Positions 17,857 through 26,978 of a stretch of DNA of 38,116 bases are shown piece after piece (the first letter of the stretch is position 1; each line of letters starts with the position of its first letter). The stretch spans positions 1 through 38,116 of the forward strand of contig PBRC01000056.1 of NCBI GenBank assembly GCA_002725285.1. The letters run 5' to 3'. Under the pieces are notes generated by a model that was not told the origin of the DNA, did no database searches, and was given only the letters and a program-made list of their open reading frames with translations. Source of the stretch: Gammaproteobacteria bacterium (GTDB lineage: Bacteria; Pseudomonadota; Gammaproteobacteria; Pseudomonadales; Azotimanducaceae). The position numbers were made by a program, and so were the translations under genes.

Positions 17857-19155
17857 ATGACCGAAGATGAGAAAGTAACGGGTGGCAGTTATGCTTTTCT
17901 GGGGTTTCTGGCATTTCTAAACGTCATGAATTTTGTTGACCGTCAGTTGCTTGCAAGTTTTGCTAACTTCATCGTGCCTGATCTGGAATTAACCAATACT
18001 CAATTTGGGCTGCTGACGGGTCTGGTTTTTCTAACATTTTATTCAGCCGCAGGTCTGTTTATGGGCGCACTGGCTGATACTGTCAATCGGACCAGGCTTA
18101 TCGCTGTTGGTCTTGGTCTCTGGAGTATTCTCACTGCAGCATCGGGTGCGGCGCGAGGCTTTTTTAGCCTGGCATTGCCAAGGATGTTTATTGGTGTTGG
18201 TGAGTCAATCATGACGCCAACTTCAATGTCATTGCTGGCTGACCGGTTCCCTTCAAGTCGGTTAGGATTTGCTTCAGGTTTCTACTATATGGGTGTGCCC
18301 ATTGGTGTGGGGGTCAGTCTGCTGGTGGTTGGCTATCTGGGCCCAGCTATCGGCTGGCGTAATTGTTTTTACCTGCTGGGCGGTATCGGCATCTTTTTTG
18401 CTATCGCGATGTGGTTTATCAAGGAAACGCCGCGCCGCCATCTTGCCAGTGGACTCGAAGGGGAAGCGCCAAAGCAGTCTTTTGGTGAGATTATCAAGAC
18501 TTTGCTTTGGGCTCTGCGTACCTCGCCAGCTTTGCTTATGACCATGGGTGGCGGTGTGGCATTTCACTTTATCCTGGGAGCAGCTACATTCGACCAGCTG
18601 TGGTACGTGCAGGAACGTGGTTTCGAAAGAGCCGAGATTGCACAGATTACGGGTTGGATAGGGATCGTGGCAGGACTGGCGGGTAATCTCTTTGGCGGGA
18701 TCGGCGGTGACATATTCCTGCGGAAAACAGGCATTGGACGACCTATGTTCCTGTTCTGGATTATGTTGCTGCTTGCACCCATCAGCCTGGCCTATCGACT
18801 CGTTGACCCTGATACCCCCTGGTTCTGGCTTGGCATCTTTGCAGGATTCTTTCAGCTGGGTTGTTTCTATGGGCCGACGTTCTCGACCGTACAGGAACTT
18901 GTACCGCCACAGATTCGCGGTACGGTTGTGGCACTTTACATTCTGCTGCTTAATATGGCTGGTGTTGCGATCGGTGTAAGCGCCGCAGGTGTCTATGTGG
19001 ATTATCTGATGGCTGCTGGTGCAGCGGAGCCCTATACCACTGCATTGCTCTGGTTCACCGTGATCTCTTTTCTGGCTATTCCGCTGTTCTTCTTTGCAGG
19101 TCGCCGTTACGACACGGATCGGCAGGTTTTGTATCAGGCACTGGCAGAGAAGTAG
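17857..19155 (+). CDS. Major facilitator superfamily transporter (Spinster-like)
   Basis: 432 residues, 12 predicted membrane helices. The N-terminal NFVDRQLLASFANFIVPDLE and NTQFGLLTG segments are typical of the Spinster-like MFS branch (N-[FY]-[IV]-DRQ...DLGLSDTQLGLLTG). The loop 2-3 motif is GALADTVNRTRL. The track starts at GTG 17827, but CAGGGGAATCA just before the ATG at 17857 makes that the better start. The substrate is unknown; related bacterial proteins are usually found beside catabolic genes and annotated for organic acids. It is divergent from the crotonase gene, so shared regulation is possible. Confidence 0.9.
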   Translation: MTEDEKVTGGSYAFLGFLAFLNVMNFVDRQLLASFANFIVPDLELTNTQFGLLTGLVFLTFYSAAGLFMGALADTVNRTRLIAVGLGLWSILTAASGAARGFFSLALPRMFIGVGESIMTPTSMSLLADRFPSSRLGFASGFYYMGVPIGVGVSLLVVGYLGPAIGWRNCFYLLGGIGIFFAIAMWFIKETPRRHLASGLEGEAPKQSFGEIIKTLLWALRTSPALLMTMGGGVAFHFILGAATFDQLWYVQERGFERAEIAQITGWIGIVAGLAGNLFGGIGGDIFLRKTGIGRPMFLFWIMLLLAPISLAYRLVDPDTPWFWLGIFAGFFQLGCFYGPTFSTVQELVPPQIRGTVVALYILLLNMAGVAIGVSAAGVYVDYLMAAGAAEPYTTALLWFTVISFLAIPLFFFAGRRYDTDRQVLYQALAEK

Positions 19156-19210
19156 CTAACCAGGCAACCAACTAACTGTTATTCGAATGCTGTGACTGAC
19201 CTCAGTGTTT

Positions 19211-20284
19211 TCACTCACTCGAGGTCAAATCAGTATTGGCTGCCTGTTCTTCCCGCCATTCCTTCTCCAGCAAACGTGCACCCCGCAGGATATTCCCCAT
19301 GGCGTAGTTGCCCTCATGGCAGGCGTATTCGTAAACATTACTGTCGGGTTTGGACTGCCATTCGTAGCGACCACTCCAGGGGGCCTTCCAGACAGTTTCG
19401 TCCGTCACTGTAAAATCGTAGTACAGGTTGCCGTCTTCCTGACGACTGAATCGCTCGACCACGTGCAGGTTCTCATCCGCACCCGGTAGACCGCTGATAT
19501 TTCTAAAATGCTTGGCTTCAACAACCAGCACATCACCCTCCCAGTGACCGACTGAATCACCCAGCCATTGGCCTTCCGTCAGGGGCAGGTGTTCAGAGTC
19601 AATACGGATAATTCGCGCATCATGTACCATCTCATGCAGGATTATAAAGTGGCTATCTGTCTGGATGATGCGCTTGTAGTTGTTATATAAGCTTGGAATT
19701 GTTGGCACCGTTGCGCCGAATGAAATTAGACAGCGTTCGGAAGGAGCCAGAGACTCGGGACCGTCAAATGGCCCCGGACCTTCATGTCCAAGCCATGAGG
19801 CAGTGCCGGTATTATCGTGTGCGAAACTCTGATAGATCTCGCCCAAGCGCTCGCTCACACCAGGCTGGCTTGGAGGATATCTGCCATCAGGTGGATCGTA
19901 GATGATAGAGGTTGGCACATTACCTTTGATCGTACCAAGTGCACTACCCGGGTCCACCCAGAAGACATTGTATCCACCCACACGACCAGCACCGGCGGCG
20001 TTAGTACCTTCGCCGCCAGCCTCTGGCGCTTCGCGATCAGGATCGCTGTCGCTCCAGATTACCCATTCAGATGCAACGGAGAAGAACCAGTTCAGGGCGC
20101 GGGCTACAAACGGGTAGAGGTATTCGTTGTTATTCAACCACTCGGGTCGCTCGGTCGGCGTAAGGGTACCAGTATCGTAAACACCGGAAAGGTCCGGTTT
20201 ACCTGATGAGGTACGTGGGATATCCGCTACGGCCTGTATATTCAGAGCGGTCAGCAAAAGAAGAAATTGAAGGAATTTGATCAT
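19211..20284 (-). CDS. Secreted protein of unknown function
   Basis: 357 residues from the Met at 20284, which opens a clean signal peptide (MIKFLQFLLLLTALNIQAVA). The track start at 20317 adds 11 basic residues and is also possible. The mature N-terminus, IPRTSSGKPDLSGVYDTGTL, recalls a family of exported proteins with P-DLSGVW-like starts that are common in marine and soil proteobacteria and have no assigned function. The rest is rich in Trp, Gly and Asp and looks beta-structured. One region, LHEMVHDARIIRI, contains two histidines, but I would not call it a metalloprotease HExxH. It is convergent with the MFS gene. Confidence 0.75.
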   Translation of the reverse strand: MIKFLQFLLLLTALNIQAVADIPRTSSGKPDLSGVYDTGTLTPTERPEWLNNNEYLYPFVARALNWFFSVASEWVIWSDSDPDREAPEAGGEGTNAAGAGRVGGYNVFWVDPGSALGTIKGNVPTSIIYDPPDGRYPPSQPGVSERLGEIYQSFAHDNTGTASWLGHEGPGPFDGPESLAPSERCLISFGATVPTIPSLYNNYKRIIQTDSHFIILHEMVHDARIIRIDSEHLPLTEGQWLGDSVGHWEGDVLVVEAKHFRNISGLPGADENLHVVERFSRQEDGNLYYDFTVTDETVWKAPWSGRYEWQSKPDSNVYEYACHEGNYAMGNILRGARLLEKEWREEQAANTDLTSSE

Positions 20285-20496
20285 TGGTGTTCTGCGGCGA
20301 ATTGTGGAATTACTCATTTTAAGCTAATTCGACTGAGTCGACCATACCCCAGTGTGCCAGCATAGTGAACTGAATATTACGATGTGGTATTCACCGATGA
20401 TCTCCGGTCCGCGAAAAAAGTTATCTCGGTATTACCGGGGACTGTTATCATTTGCACCATATCTAATTCCAATAAAAGAAGGTGAATAAATTGACA

Positions 20497-20907
20497 ATGG
20501 TTCAAGTAATAGAAAGTGTTAAGGCCGATGCAAAAGCGGTATGGGATATCCTGGGAGACTTCGGTGGCATAAAGATTGGTGGACCTGTGACTGCTTTCGA
20601 AGTAACTGGTGAAGGAGTTGGTGCGACCCGTTCCATTACGATGGGGGGCGCACTAATTGTTGAGCGGCTTGAATCTTACGACCCGGAAAATTTTACTTTT
20701 TCGTACGCCATCATTAATGAGGATTGTCCGCTTCCTGTTGCCGACTATAGTGCCTTTGTCAAAATAACTGCGGATGAAGATGGTTGTATTGTTGATTGGA
20801 CTGGCAATTTTGAACCAAAGGATGCACCTGAAGAACAGGCTTCGGAAATGGTAAGAGGCATTTACACGGGTGCAATTGCCGGGGCGAGGAAAGCGCTGGA
20901 AAGCTAG
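20497..20907 (+). CDS. SRPBCC-family (START-like) ligand-binding protein
   Basis: 136 residues from the ATG at 20497. TTG at 20491 lies 8 nt after AGAAGG and is an equal candidate, and the track uses GTG at 20482. The fold signature is clear: VIESVKADAKAVWDILGDFGG at the start, GVGATRSITMGG in the middle, WTGNFEP near the end, and a long C-terminal helix. Such proteins bind hydrophobic small molecules or act as cyclases/hydrolases. The closest style is the group related to plant PR-10/polyketide cyclase-2 proteins. The ligand is unknown and there is no clear operon partner. Confidence 0.82.
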   Translation: MVQVIESVKADAKAVWDILGDFGGIKIGGPVTAFEVTGEGVGATRSITMGGALIVERLESYDPENFTFSYAIINEDCPLPVADYSAFVKITADEDGCIVDWTGNFEPKDAPEEQASEMVRGIYTGAIAGARKALES

Positions 20908-20991
20908 TTCCCTGACCATGTATTCCCAGCCTGACAATTCAGCTACGATCAAGTCACAAAAGTAGTGTGGTGCTACGAGCATGATGAGTAG

Positions 20992-21426
20992 CTAACGAGC
21001 TTTAGAAGGGAATTGTATGATCTTCGCCAGGCGAGCTTTTATTCTGCTTTTCGGATTAATAAATTGACGATAGGCGGCTGATATTTTTGGCGCAACTGCA
21101 TCGTATCGTAACCAGTTATCATCTCCATCATAGCCGCAGGCATCATAATCTTTATCGTATTGGCCTTTGAGGAAATAGTGTTCCGCAAATTTCTGTCCTT
21201 CTTCACTGAGATGCCCTGCCTTAAATTCACCATGCAAAACGGTAGTTAGAAATTCCAGTCCATTGAGGTCCTGCATTTGTACGCGAGCGACCGAAGAACT
21301 TGCTTTACGTGTCAATATTGTTTCTAGCAAATTATTCGAGATAATCCACGCAATAAAAGTTCCAATCCGTTCAACATTGCGTTCAGGGCCACCCAATGTA
21401 GCAATGGCATAAATTTCATTCGACAA
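20992..21426 (-). CDS. Conserved-looking protein of unknown function
   Basis: A 144-residue soluble protein that I do not recognise. It starts at TTG with AGGAGA ten bases upstream, which supports real expression. It is mostly helical, with a central tyrosine/aspartate-rich patch (YDKDYDACGYDGDDNW) that could bind metal, and a basic C-terminus. It lies convergent to the SRPBCC gene and divergent from the GST gene. Confidence 0.6.
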   Translation of the reverse strand: MSNEIYAIATLGGPERNVERIGTFIAWIISNNLLETILTRKASSSVARVQMQDLNGLEFLTTVLHGEFKAGHLSEEGQKFAEHYFLKGQYDKDYDACGYDGDDNWLRYDAVAPKISAAYRQFINPKSRIKARLAKIIQFPSKAR

Positions 21427-21664
21427 AACAAAAAATCTCCTGCTTACAGAACCTATAATATAATAGCCATGTAAACATCAGGAAAGATACTCTTTGGTCT
21501 TTTTGTCCGATCCTTGATTCTATGGATTGTTCCGATACATTGGTGAGGCTTTGATCAGTATTCTTTCCCAACCAGCAAATCACTGTCGCCAGGTCTGAAC
21601 CTGGACACCATGTTTGTGCATTCGTACACTGCAACGGTTTTTAAGAATCAAAAGGCAGCTTATC

Positions 21665-22258
21665 GTGAAGCTCTATATTAGTGGCAATTCCCCTTATGCC
21701 AGACGTGCGCGACTTGCTGCTCGGGAAGCAGGGTTAATGGGCATGGTGGAAGAAATTATTATCTCCGGGTTCAATGAACTCGTGAAACTAGGGCCTGGTG
21801 GCAAGATACCCGTACTCATTACTGATGACGGACACTCACTCTGTGAATCACTGATAATCACTCACTACTTTAATGATTTGTCCGAAGGAAAGTTATTGCC
21901 TTCTGATCCTGTCCAGAAAGGAAAGTGCCTGGCCCTTGAGTCAGTCGCTTCCGTATTGATGGATTCATTATTTGTTCGTTCTATGGAAAAAAACTACAGG
22001 GAAGAAAAGAAACGTTCTGCACTTGTCCTGGAGAAGGAAGCAGAACGCTCACGACGTTGTTACGAGAGCCTTGCGGAAATGGTGAGAGAAGAAAGTGAAT
22101 CAGTGAGTCTGGCTTCAATCGCTGTGGCGGCGTCCCTCGGATATGCAGGTTGGCGAACCCCGGAAGATAACTGGCGGGAAGGCAGATCAGGTCTTGAATC
22201 CTATTATGATCGGCTCATGGAACGACCCGCCTTCACGGAGACTATGCCCCGGTACTGA
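21665..22258 (+). CDS. Glutathione S-transferase family protein
   Basis: 197 residues from GTG at 21665 (AAAGG eight bases before). The track's longer start adds 17 residues that do not fit the fold. The thioredoxin-like N-domain (1-78) has KLYISGNSPYARRARLAARE with the usual Ser/Cys active-site position in NSPYARR. Next come GKIPVLITDDGHSLCESLIIT with the conserved cis-Pro and the glutathione-binding E-S, then a helical C-domain. It resembles small bacterial GSTs of the YibF type. The substrate is unknown. Confidence 0.88.
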   Translation: MKLYISGNSPYARRARLAAREAGLMGMVEEIIISGFNELVKLGPGGKIPVLITDDGHSLCESLIITHYFNDLSEGKLLPSDPVQKGKCLALESVASVLMDSLFVRSMEKNYREEKKRSALVLEKEAERSRRCYESLAEMVREESESVSLASIAVAASLGYAGWRTPEDNWREGRSGLESYYDRLMERPAFTETMPRY

Positions 22259-22481
22259 CCATTTTCGGCATTCACGGTTGTTGTGGCCGATACAGATCTG
22301 CAAAGTAGGGAGAAGTCTGGGACATCTGTGATCCAAGTGATTGCTTAAACGGATTGTAGGAGAAGACCTTAACAGGACTTAGGCTAGATCGACTCGTTGG
22401 TCCCGAACTTTGGTGAGGGAGTGGCATTACTTCATCATTTATGCCTAGATGCGCTTTAGCTTTATTTGACTACCTCTTTTT

Positions 22482-23900
22482 GTGAATCAGACTGTCAGCA
22501 CAGACGAAGAATCGAATCGCCCGACAGGTGGAGGCGGAAATTTCACCGAAGGTGCCGTTCATTCTCACCTGATAAGGCTTACCGGGTACATGGTACTCGG
22601 CTTTATATCTATCATGACAGCAAGTCTGATGGAGACAGTTTATATCGGTCGAGTGGGTACGAAAGAACTCGCTGCCATCAGCTTCACTTTTCCACTGGTG
22701 ATGGTAATGCAAGCTATCGCCATGGGCCTAAGTGTTGGTGCATCTTCTGTTGTCGCAAGGATCATGGGGATTGGTGATACAGAGAAGGCGAAGTTGCTCA
22801 ATACTCATTGTGTTGTTCTCGTTCTGAGTTTGACGGTCATCCTGGGTTTCCTGGTCTATTTCAACCTGGAGAGATTTTTCAGTCTCCTCGGTGCTGAAGA
22901 TGAGGTTCTCTATCTTACGGTGGACTACATGCAACTTTGGTTGCTTGGTATGCCGTTCTTTACGATTACACTCGTCGGGATGACGTTGATGCGGGCTATG
23001 GGTGATGCAGTCACACCGGGTTATTTAATGACAATTGGATCCGGTCTTCATATTGTAATAGCCCCGTTCTTCATATTCGGATTACTGGGTTTGCCTGAGA
23101 TGGGACTACAGGGTGCCGCGGTCAGTTTTGTCATAGCCAGAACAGTGAGTTTCCTGTCCTATAGTTACGTAATGATTATCAGAGACCATTTGCTGGCATT
23201 TGAAATGAAGGGATTTTTCTCCTCGTGCCGGGAGATCGCTCATGTTGGCCTGCCAGCAGTGGCGAGTAATCTCATAGCACCGGTGTCAATGGGTGTTATC
23301 ACGAGGTTGCTTGCGGGGCATGGCGCTGTCGTCATAGCGGGTTTTGGAGTAGCGTCTCGTATTGAATCCATGATTCAAATGATTATCTTCGCACTGTCTA
23401 TGAGCCTGGCGCCTTTTGTAGGTCAAAACTGGGGTGCTGGTTACTTCGACAGGGTAAAGCTTGCATTGCGACTGGCTAACTGGTTTGCACTGGCCTGGGG
23501 CCTGTTTGCTTACATCGTGCTTTTTATGTCTGCCGAAATGCTGGTCTCACTGATCAACGATGATCCTGAAGTGGTTCAGGCAGCTGTATACTATCTTCTT
23601 ATCGTTCCACTGGGCATGGGTTTTATGGGGGTTATGGCTAATTCAACTTCCAGCTTTAATGCATTGGGGAAACCGATACCGGCGCTGGTGATCTCTGTCC
23701 TTCAGATGATTGTTGTCTATATACCACTGGCGATGCTTGGGGATTACCTGTGGGGTTATGTCGGGATTTTCATTGCAGGAGCTGCCACGATATCAATGCT
23801 TGGTGCCGTCAGTTGGGCCTGGATCAATAGAGAAGTGGCGACGGGTATTACTCGTGGGCAGAACAGACAACATTTTCAGAAGAGTGTTCAAGAAGAGTAG
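22482..23900 (+). CDS. MATE-family efflux transporter
   Basis: 472 residues, 12 helices in two bundles. The start is GTG (no in-frame ATG before the first helix), with no visible ribosome site, so it is uncertain. Family features are VHSHLIRLTGYMVLGFISIM as helix 1, the MVMQAIAMGLSVGASSVVAR segment and VGQNWGAGYFDRVKLAL at the start of bundle two. It exports cationic or organic compounds by Na+ or H+ exchange. The substrate cannot be told. It is a single gene, 222 bp after the GST. Confidence 0.9.
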   Translation: MNQTVSTDEESNRPTGGGGNFTEGAVHSHLIRLTGYMVLGFISIMTASLMETVYIGRVGTKELAAISFTFPLVMVMQAIAMGLSVGASSVVARIMGIGDTEKAKLLNTHCVVLVLSLTVILGFLVYFNLERFFSLLGAEDEVLYLTVDYMQLWLLGMPFFTITLVGMTLMRAMGDAVTPGYLMTIGSGLHIVIAPFFIFGLLGLPEMGLQGAAVSFVIARTVSFLSYSYVMIIRDHLLAFEMKGFFSSCREIAHVGLPAVASNLIAPVSMGVITRLLAGHGAVVIAGFGVASRIESMIQMIIFALSMSLAPFVGQNWGAGYFDRVKLALRLANWFALAWGLFAYIVLFMSAEMLVSLINDDPEVVQAAVYYLLIVPLGMGFMGVMANSTSSFNALGKPIPALVISVLQMIVVYIPLAMLGDYLWGYVGIFIAGAATISMLGAVSWAWINREVATGITRGQNRQHFQKSVQEE

Positions 23901-23975
23901 TACAGCGACTCGCAAGGACTTGTACGTCAAATGTATTGTGTTAATTTAGATGGGCTATAACGGTATTACATTGTG

Positions 23976-25136
23976 ATGAGCGTCTTAAGCGACCATATAT
24001 TTCCCCGATTTACTATCCTCCGCCTGCTGGCACTGAGTGGTGTATTGTTTGCCTCGTCGGCTATCGCCAACGAGCTTGTACAGCTTGGTGAGGCCCTGTT
24101 TTTCGATACCAACCTCTCCGCCAATCGAACCCAGGCATGTGCATCCTGCCATGATCCTGCAGCGGCATTCAGCGATAGCCGCGACAACGGTATATCAGGT
24201 GCAGTTTCGTTGGGGGATGATGGAGAGTCTCTTGGCGACCGCAATGCACCAACCATCACATATGCGATGCTCATTCCGGTGTTTGGTCGGGACACTCACG
24301 GTGAAATTGCTGGCGGCACTTTCCATGATGGACGTGCAGCCAGCATGTTGGAACAGGCGGGGCAACCCTTTACCAACCCGATCGAGATGGCCCTGTCGGA
24401 TAAGGGTGCAGTTGTTAAACGGGTGCACGAGAATCCGGCCCACGCGGATGCATTGAAACAGCATTTCGGCGAGACGATTTTTGACGACACGGTTAAGGCG
24501 TTTGCAGCAATCACCGAGAGCATCGTGGCATTTGAACAGATGCCGCAGTTTGCGCCGTTTGATTCAAAATATGATCGTTACCTGCGCGGTGAATACAAGT
24601 TATCGAAGCAGGAGGAAGTTGGTCGGAAGCTCTTCTTTTCACAGCTTTTTAATTGTCACAGCTGTCATTTGATAGACACCCGGGAAGACCAGGAATATGA
24701 GGCATTCAGTAATCATCGCTATCACAACATTGGTTTGCCGGTGAACGCTGCTGTTCGGCAAGAGAATGGACTCGGCTCCGCGCATGTGGACCAGGGGCTG
24801 CTTGAAAACCCTGACATTGACGACCCGCTGCAGGCTGGCAAGTTCAGAGTACCAACCTTGCGAAACGTGGCTGTGACGGGACCGTATATGCACAATGGAA
24901 TCTTCAGGGATCTCAGAACCGTTGTGCTTTATTACAATAAGTTCACGCTAAGCAACGCCGAGAGCCAGACAAATCCGGAAACCGGGCAACCCTGGGGTGA
25001 GTCGGAAGTCCCGGATACCGTTAATTTGGATTTACTCTCGCAGGGACAGCCGATTTCAGCCCTGCAGGTTGGAGCAATTGTGGAATTTCTCAATGCATTA
25101 ACCGATCAGCGATATGAAGGGCTGATCGACCAGTAA
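23976..25136 (+). CDS. Di-heme cytochrome c peroxidase (MauG/CcpA family)
   Basis: 386 residues, with a signal peptide in the first ~33. Two heme motifs divide the protein into two cytochrome domains: CASCH (56-60 in the track numbering) and CHSCH (228-232). Other hallmarks are LGEALFFDTNLS at the start, GGTFHDGRA, NPIEMA and VPTLRNVAVTGPYMHNGIF, the last providing a distal Met ligand. It reduces H2O2 or, like MauG, carries out a long-range oxidation on a partner protein. It stands just before a PQQ-type cytochrome c fusion, so that product could be a partner. ATG at 23976 is preferred to GTG 23973; neither has a ribosome site. Confidence 0.92.
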   Translation: MSVLSDHIFPRFTILRLLALSGVLFASSAIANELVQLGEALFFDTNLSANRTQACASCHDPAAAFSDSRDNGISGAVSLGDDGESLGDRNAPTITYAMLIPVFGRDTHGEIAGGTFHDGRAASMLEQAGQPFTNPIEMALSDKGAVVKRVHENPAHADALKQHFGETIFDDTVKAFAAITESIVAFEQMPQFAPFDSKYDRYLRGEYKLSKQEEVGRKLFFSQLFNCHSCHLIDTREDQEYEAFSNHRYHNIGLPVNAAVRQENGLGSAHVDQGLLENPDIDDPLQAGKFRVPTLRNVAVTGPYMHNGIFRDLRTVVLYYNKFTLSNAESQTNPETGQPWGESEVPDTVNLDLLSQGQPISALQVGAIVEFLNALTDQRYEGLIDQ

Positions 25137-25358
25137 CCGCATATCACCAGCTGGATCTAAGAATTTGAGATGAAATACAAAGGCAGCTCTCTTAGCATTT
25201 ATGAAGCTGGTAATCAGAAGAAATGTATTCGATCACCGGCAATCAAGAACCACGGTAAACCGATACTCGCATCAGGACAACAGGGGCATGCCGGCTAAAT
25301 GCGGCTCTGCAGTAATATCAAGAAGGGGGTATGATGTTGTGAAAATAGGTGGGTGCTT
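25137..25358. other. Gap between the peroxidase and dehydrogenase genes
   Basis: A 42-codon ORF (25170-25298, starting MKYKGSSLSIYEAG) lies here but has no ribosome site and no recognisable match, so I do not call it. AAGAAGGGGG occurs before the next gene. No terminator is seen, so read-through from the peroxidase gene is possible. Confidence 0.4.
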
Positions 25359-26894
25359 ATGTCGAAGTTAAAGGTCTTTTTACTTTCATTTGTTGGTTTA
25401 GTAGTGGCTGTCGGCCTTGCCGCTCTATATTTCTGGGAAACTGGTAACCTGGATATGTATGTGCCGATGTTCGCGGCAAATTGTGGCGAGTGTCACGGTA
25501 GTGACCTGAGAGGTTCTGAAACTGCTACTGCATTGATCGAAACGAACCTGGAGTACGGTGATACTGTCGCTGATCTGATTGCGAGTATTAAGAATCGCCA
25601 TGATGGTACAGGTAGTCCAGATTTTGAATCCACATTAAGTCGACAGCAAATAAAAGGCCTTTCTATCTATATTGCAGAACGCAGACTGGGCCAGCGTTTT
25701 ACGGATTTTCGATTCGATACCGAGGTGGTTGTTCAGGAGCAACCGTTGCAGTCAGAGGAACATTTGTTCCGCATTGAGCTGTTTGCTGACAATCTCGACC
25801 CCATGGCGTTTTGTATAGAACCGATGCGCGATGGATCTCTTCTTTTGACCGAAAGGGAACGAGGGCTTTCTATCATTTCCCCTGACGGGATTCAGTCTGA
25901 GTTGATCAGCGGCACGCCACAGACTGGTGATTCGTTGGATATTATGGGGATTAAATACGGGACTGGCTGGTTGCTGGATATTGCCAAACACCCAAACTAT
26001 GAAAACAATAACTGGCTCTATCTGCACTATACGGATTTGTGTCCGACGGATTGCGTGGACAGCGAGCCGCTGGATACCTCGATGAACCGGCTCGACCGTG
26101 GGCGAATTAAAGACGGTGAATGGGTGGAGGTAGAAACGATCTGGCAAACGGACCCAGCCTGGTACACGAGCCGTGCTGATACCGGTGCGGGTGGCAGGAT
26201 CGCTTTTGATGACTCTGGTCATGTTTATATCAGTGTTGGTATGCGCGATGCTTATGGACCACAGGATATGAATAACCCGTCCGGCAAGATCCATCGGGTG
26301 AATGACGATGGAACAGTCCCTGCGGATAATCCCTTTGTCGTCAGTACTGGCAATTCTCCTGACGAACTGCCATTTACCCAACAGACGATCTGGACCTACG
26401 GCCACCGCAGTCCTCAGGGGCTGGAGTGGAACTACAAGCAGCGTAGCGTCTGGAATACGGAGATGGGACCAAGAGGTGGGGATGAAATCAATGAGCTGCT
26501 GGCGGGCAGGAACTATGGCTGGCCGTATTTTTCCCTCGGACTTGAGTACTCCGGCGGGGATGTCGAACGTCACAAGCCAAGAAATATTGAATTTGATACT
26601 TCGACGATTGAACAGACCCTGGTTGACATTACACCATCGCCAGCGATATCGAGCTTTGCATTTTACAATCATGATCGATTCGCCCACTGGAAAGACAATC
26701 TTCTATTGGGCTCCTTGAAGGGGAGTTCCCTGTTTCGCTATGTCTTTGACGGAAACAAGGTAGTGCATAAGGAAACATTGATTAAAGACCTGGCGAGGAT
26801 TCGTGACGTCGAGATTGGCTATGACGGATTTGTGTATCTGCTGCTGGAGGTCAAAAACGGTAGCAAGATTGTAAGGCTGGTACCTGTCGCCTGA
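25359..26894 (+). CDS. Membrane-anchored cytochrome c - glucose/sorbosone dehydrogenase fusion
   Basis: 511 residues from ATG 25359 (AGGTGGG just upstream; the track uses GTG 25353). An uncleaved N-terminal helix (about 5-27) anchors it. A cytochrome c domain follows with CGECH at 42-46, then a six-bladed GSDH/Asd-type propeller from about residue 120. PQQ-site landmarks are present: GHRSPQGLEWN (base His), TEMGPRGGDEIN, NYGWP. It oxidises aldose-type sugars in the periplasm and can pass electrons straight to its own heme. Odd point: the usual distal-Met motif of this cytochrome type (G-M-P-x-F) reads GSPDF, with Ser for Met, so the heme may be five-coordinate or use another ligand. Confidence 0.87.
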   Translation: MSKLKVFLLSFVGLVVAVGLAALYFWETGNLDMYVPMFAANCGECHGSDLRGSETATALIETNLEYGDTVADLIASIKNRHDGTGSPDFESTLSRQQIKGLSIYIAERRLGQRFTDFRFDTEVVVQEQPLQSEEHLFRIELFADNLDPMAFCIEPMRDGSLLLTERERGLSIISPDGIQSELISGTPQTGDSLDIMGIKYGTGWLLDIAKHPNYENNNWLYLHYTDLCPTDCVDSEPLDTSMNRLDRGRIKDGEWVEVETIWQTDPAWYTSRADTGAGGRIAFDDSGHVYISVGMRDAYGPQDMNNPSGKIHRVNDDGTVPADNPFVVSTGNSPDELPFTQQTIWTYGHRSPQGLEWNYKQRSVWNTEMGPRGGDEINELLAGRNYGWPYFSLGLEYSGGDVERHKPRNIEFDTSTIEQTLVDITPSPAISSFAFYNHDRFAHWKDNLLLGSLKGSSLFRYVFDGNKVVHKETLIKDLARIRDVEIGYDGFVYLLLEVKNGSKIVRLVPVA

Positions 26895-26928
26895 ACGCCT
26901 TCGTCTGGGATACGGGGAATTGCCAAAT

Positions 26929-26939
26929 GGGTCAGACCC
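26929..26939. repeat. Dyad GGGTCAGACCC
   Basis: An imperfect-centre palindrome (5-bp arms, 1-nt centre) followed by CGTTTTC, 35 bp after the dehydrogenase gene. The string GGGTCAGACCCC resembles intergenic repeats often seen in proteobacteria, and a related CTCTGACCCC occurs at about 29475. One-nt spacing rules out an RNA hairpin of the whole dyad. Confidence 0.35.
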
Positions 26940-26941
26940 CG

Positions 26942-26970
26942 TTTTCAAGGATGGTTCAGTTAAATATAAT
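26942..26970 (+). promoter_or_regulatory. Sigma-70-type promoter, TTTTCA-N17-TATAAT
   Basis: A consensus -10 TATAAT (26965-26970) stands exactly 17 bp after TTTTCA (26942-26947). The predicted start of transcription falls at 26977-26979, almost on the ATG of the symporter small-subunit ORF. The first protein is then either leaderless or begins at the downstream ATG 27036, which has AGGGCGAGAGGG before it. Confidence 0.55.
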
Positions 26971-26978
26971 TCCTGCAT

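Noticed and set aside
19199-19226. GACCTC...GAGGTC hairpin with inner AGTG-TTTT-CACT between convergent genes
   Set aside because: No T tract on either strand and it overlaps the coding end of the minus-strand gene; not called as terminator.
22386-22400. AGATCGACTCGTTGG resembling AGATCGACTTGTTGG at 28898-28912
   Set aside because: Only 14 of 15 bases match, flanks differ; chance likeness is plausible.
25170-25298. 42-codon ORF starting MKYKGSSLSIYEAG
   Set aside because: No ribosome site, no match, and low length; cannot be told from chance.
25752-26687. 311-aa minus-strand ORF
   Set aside because: Lies wholly inside the cytochrome c-GSDH gene in antisense; composition is that of a shadow frame (many Arg, Ile, His, Val) and no family is recognised.
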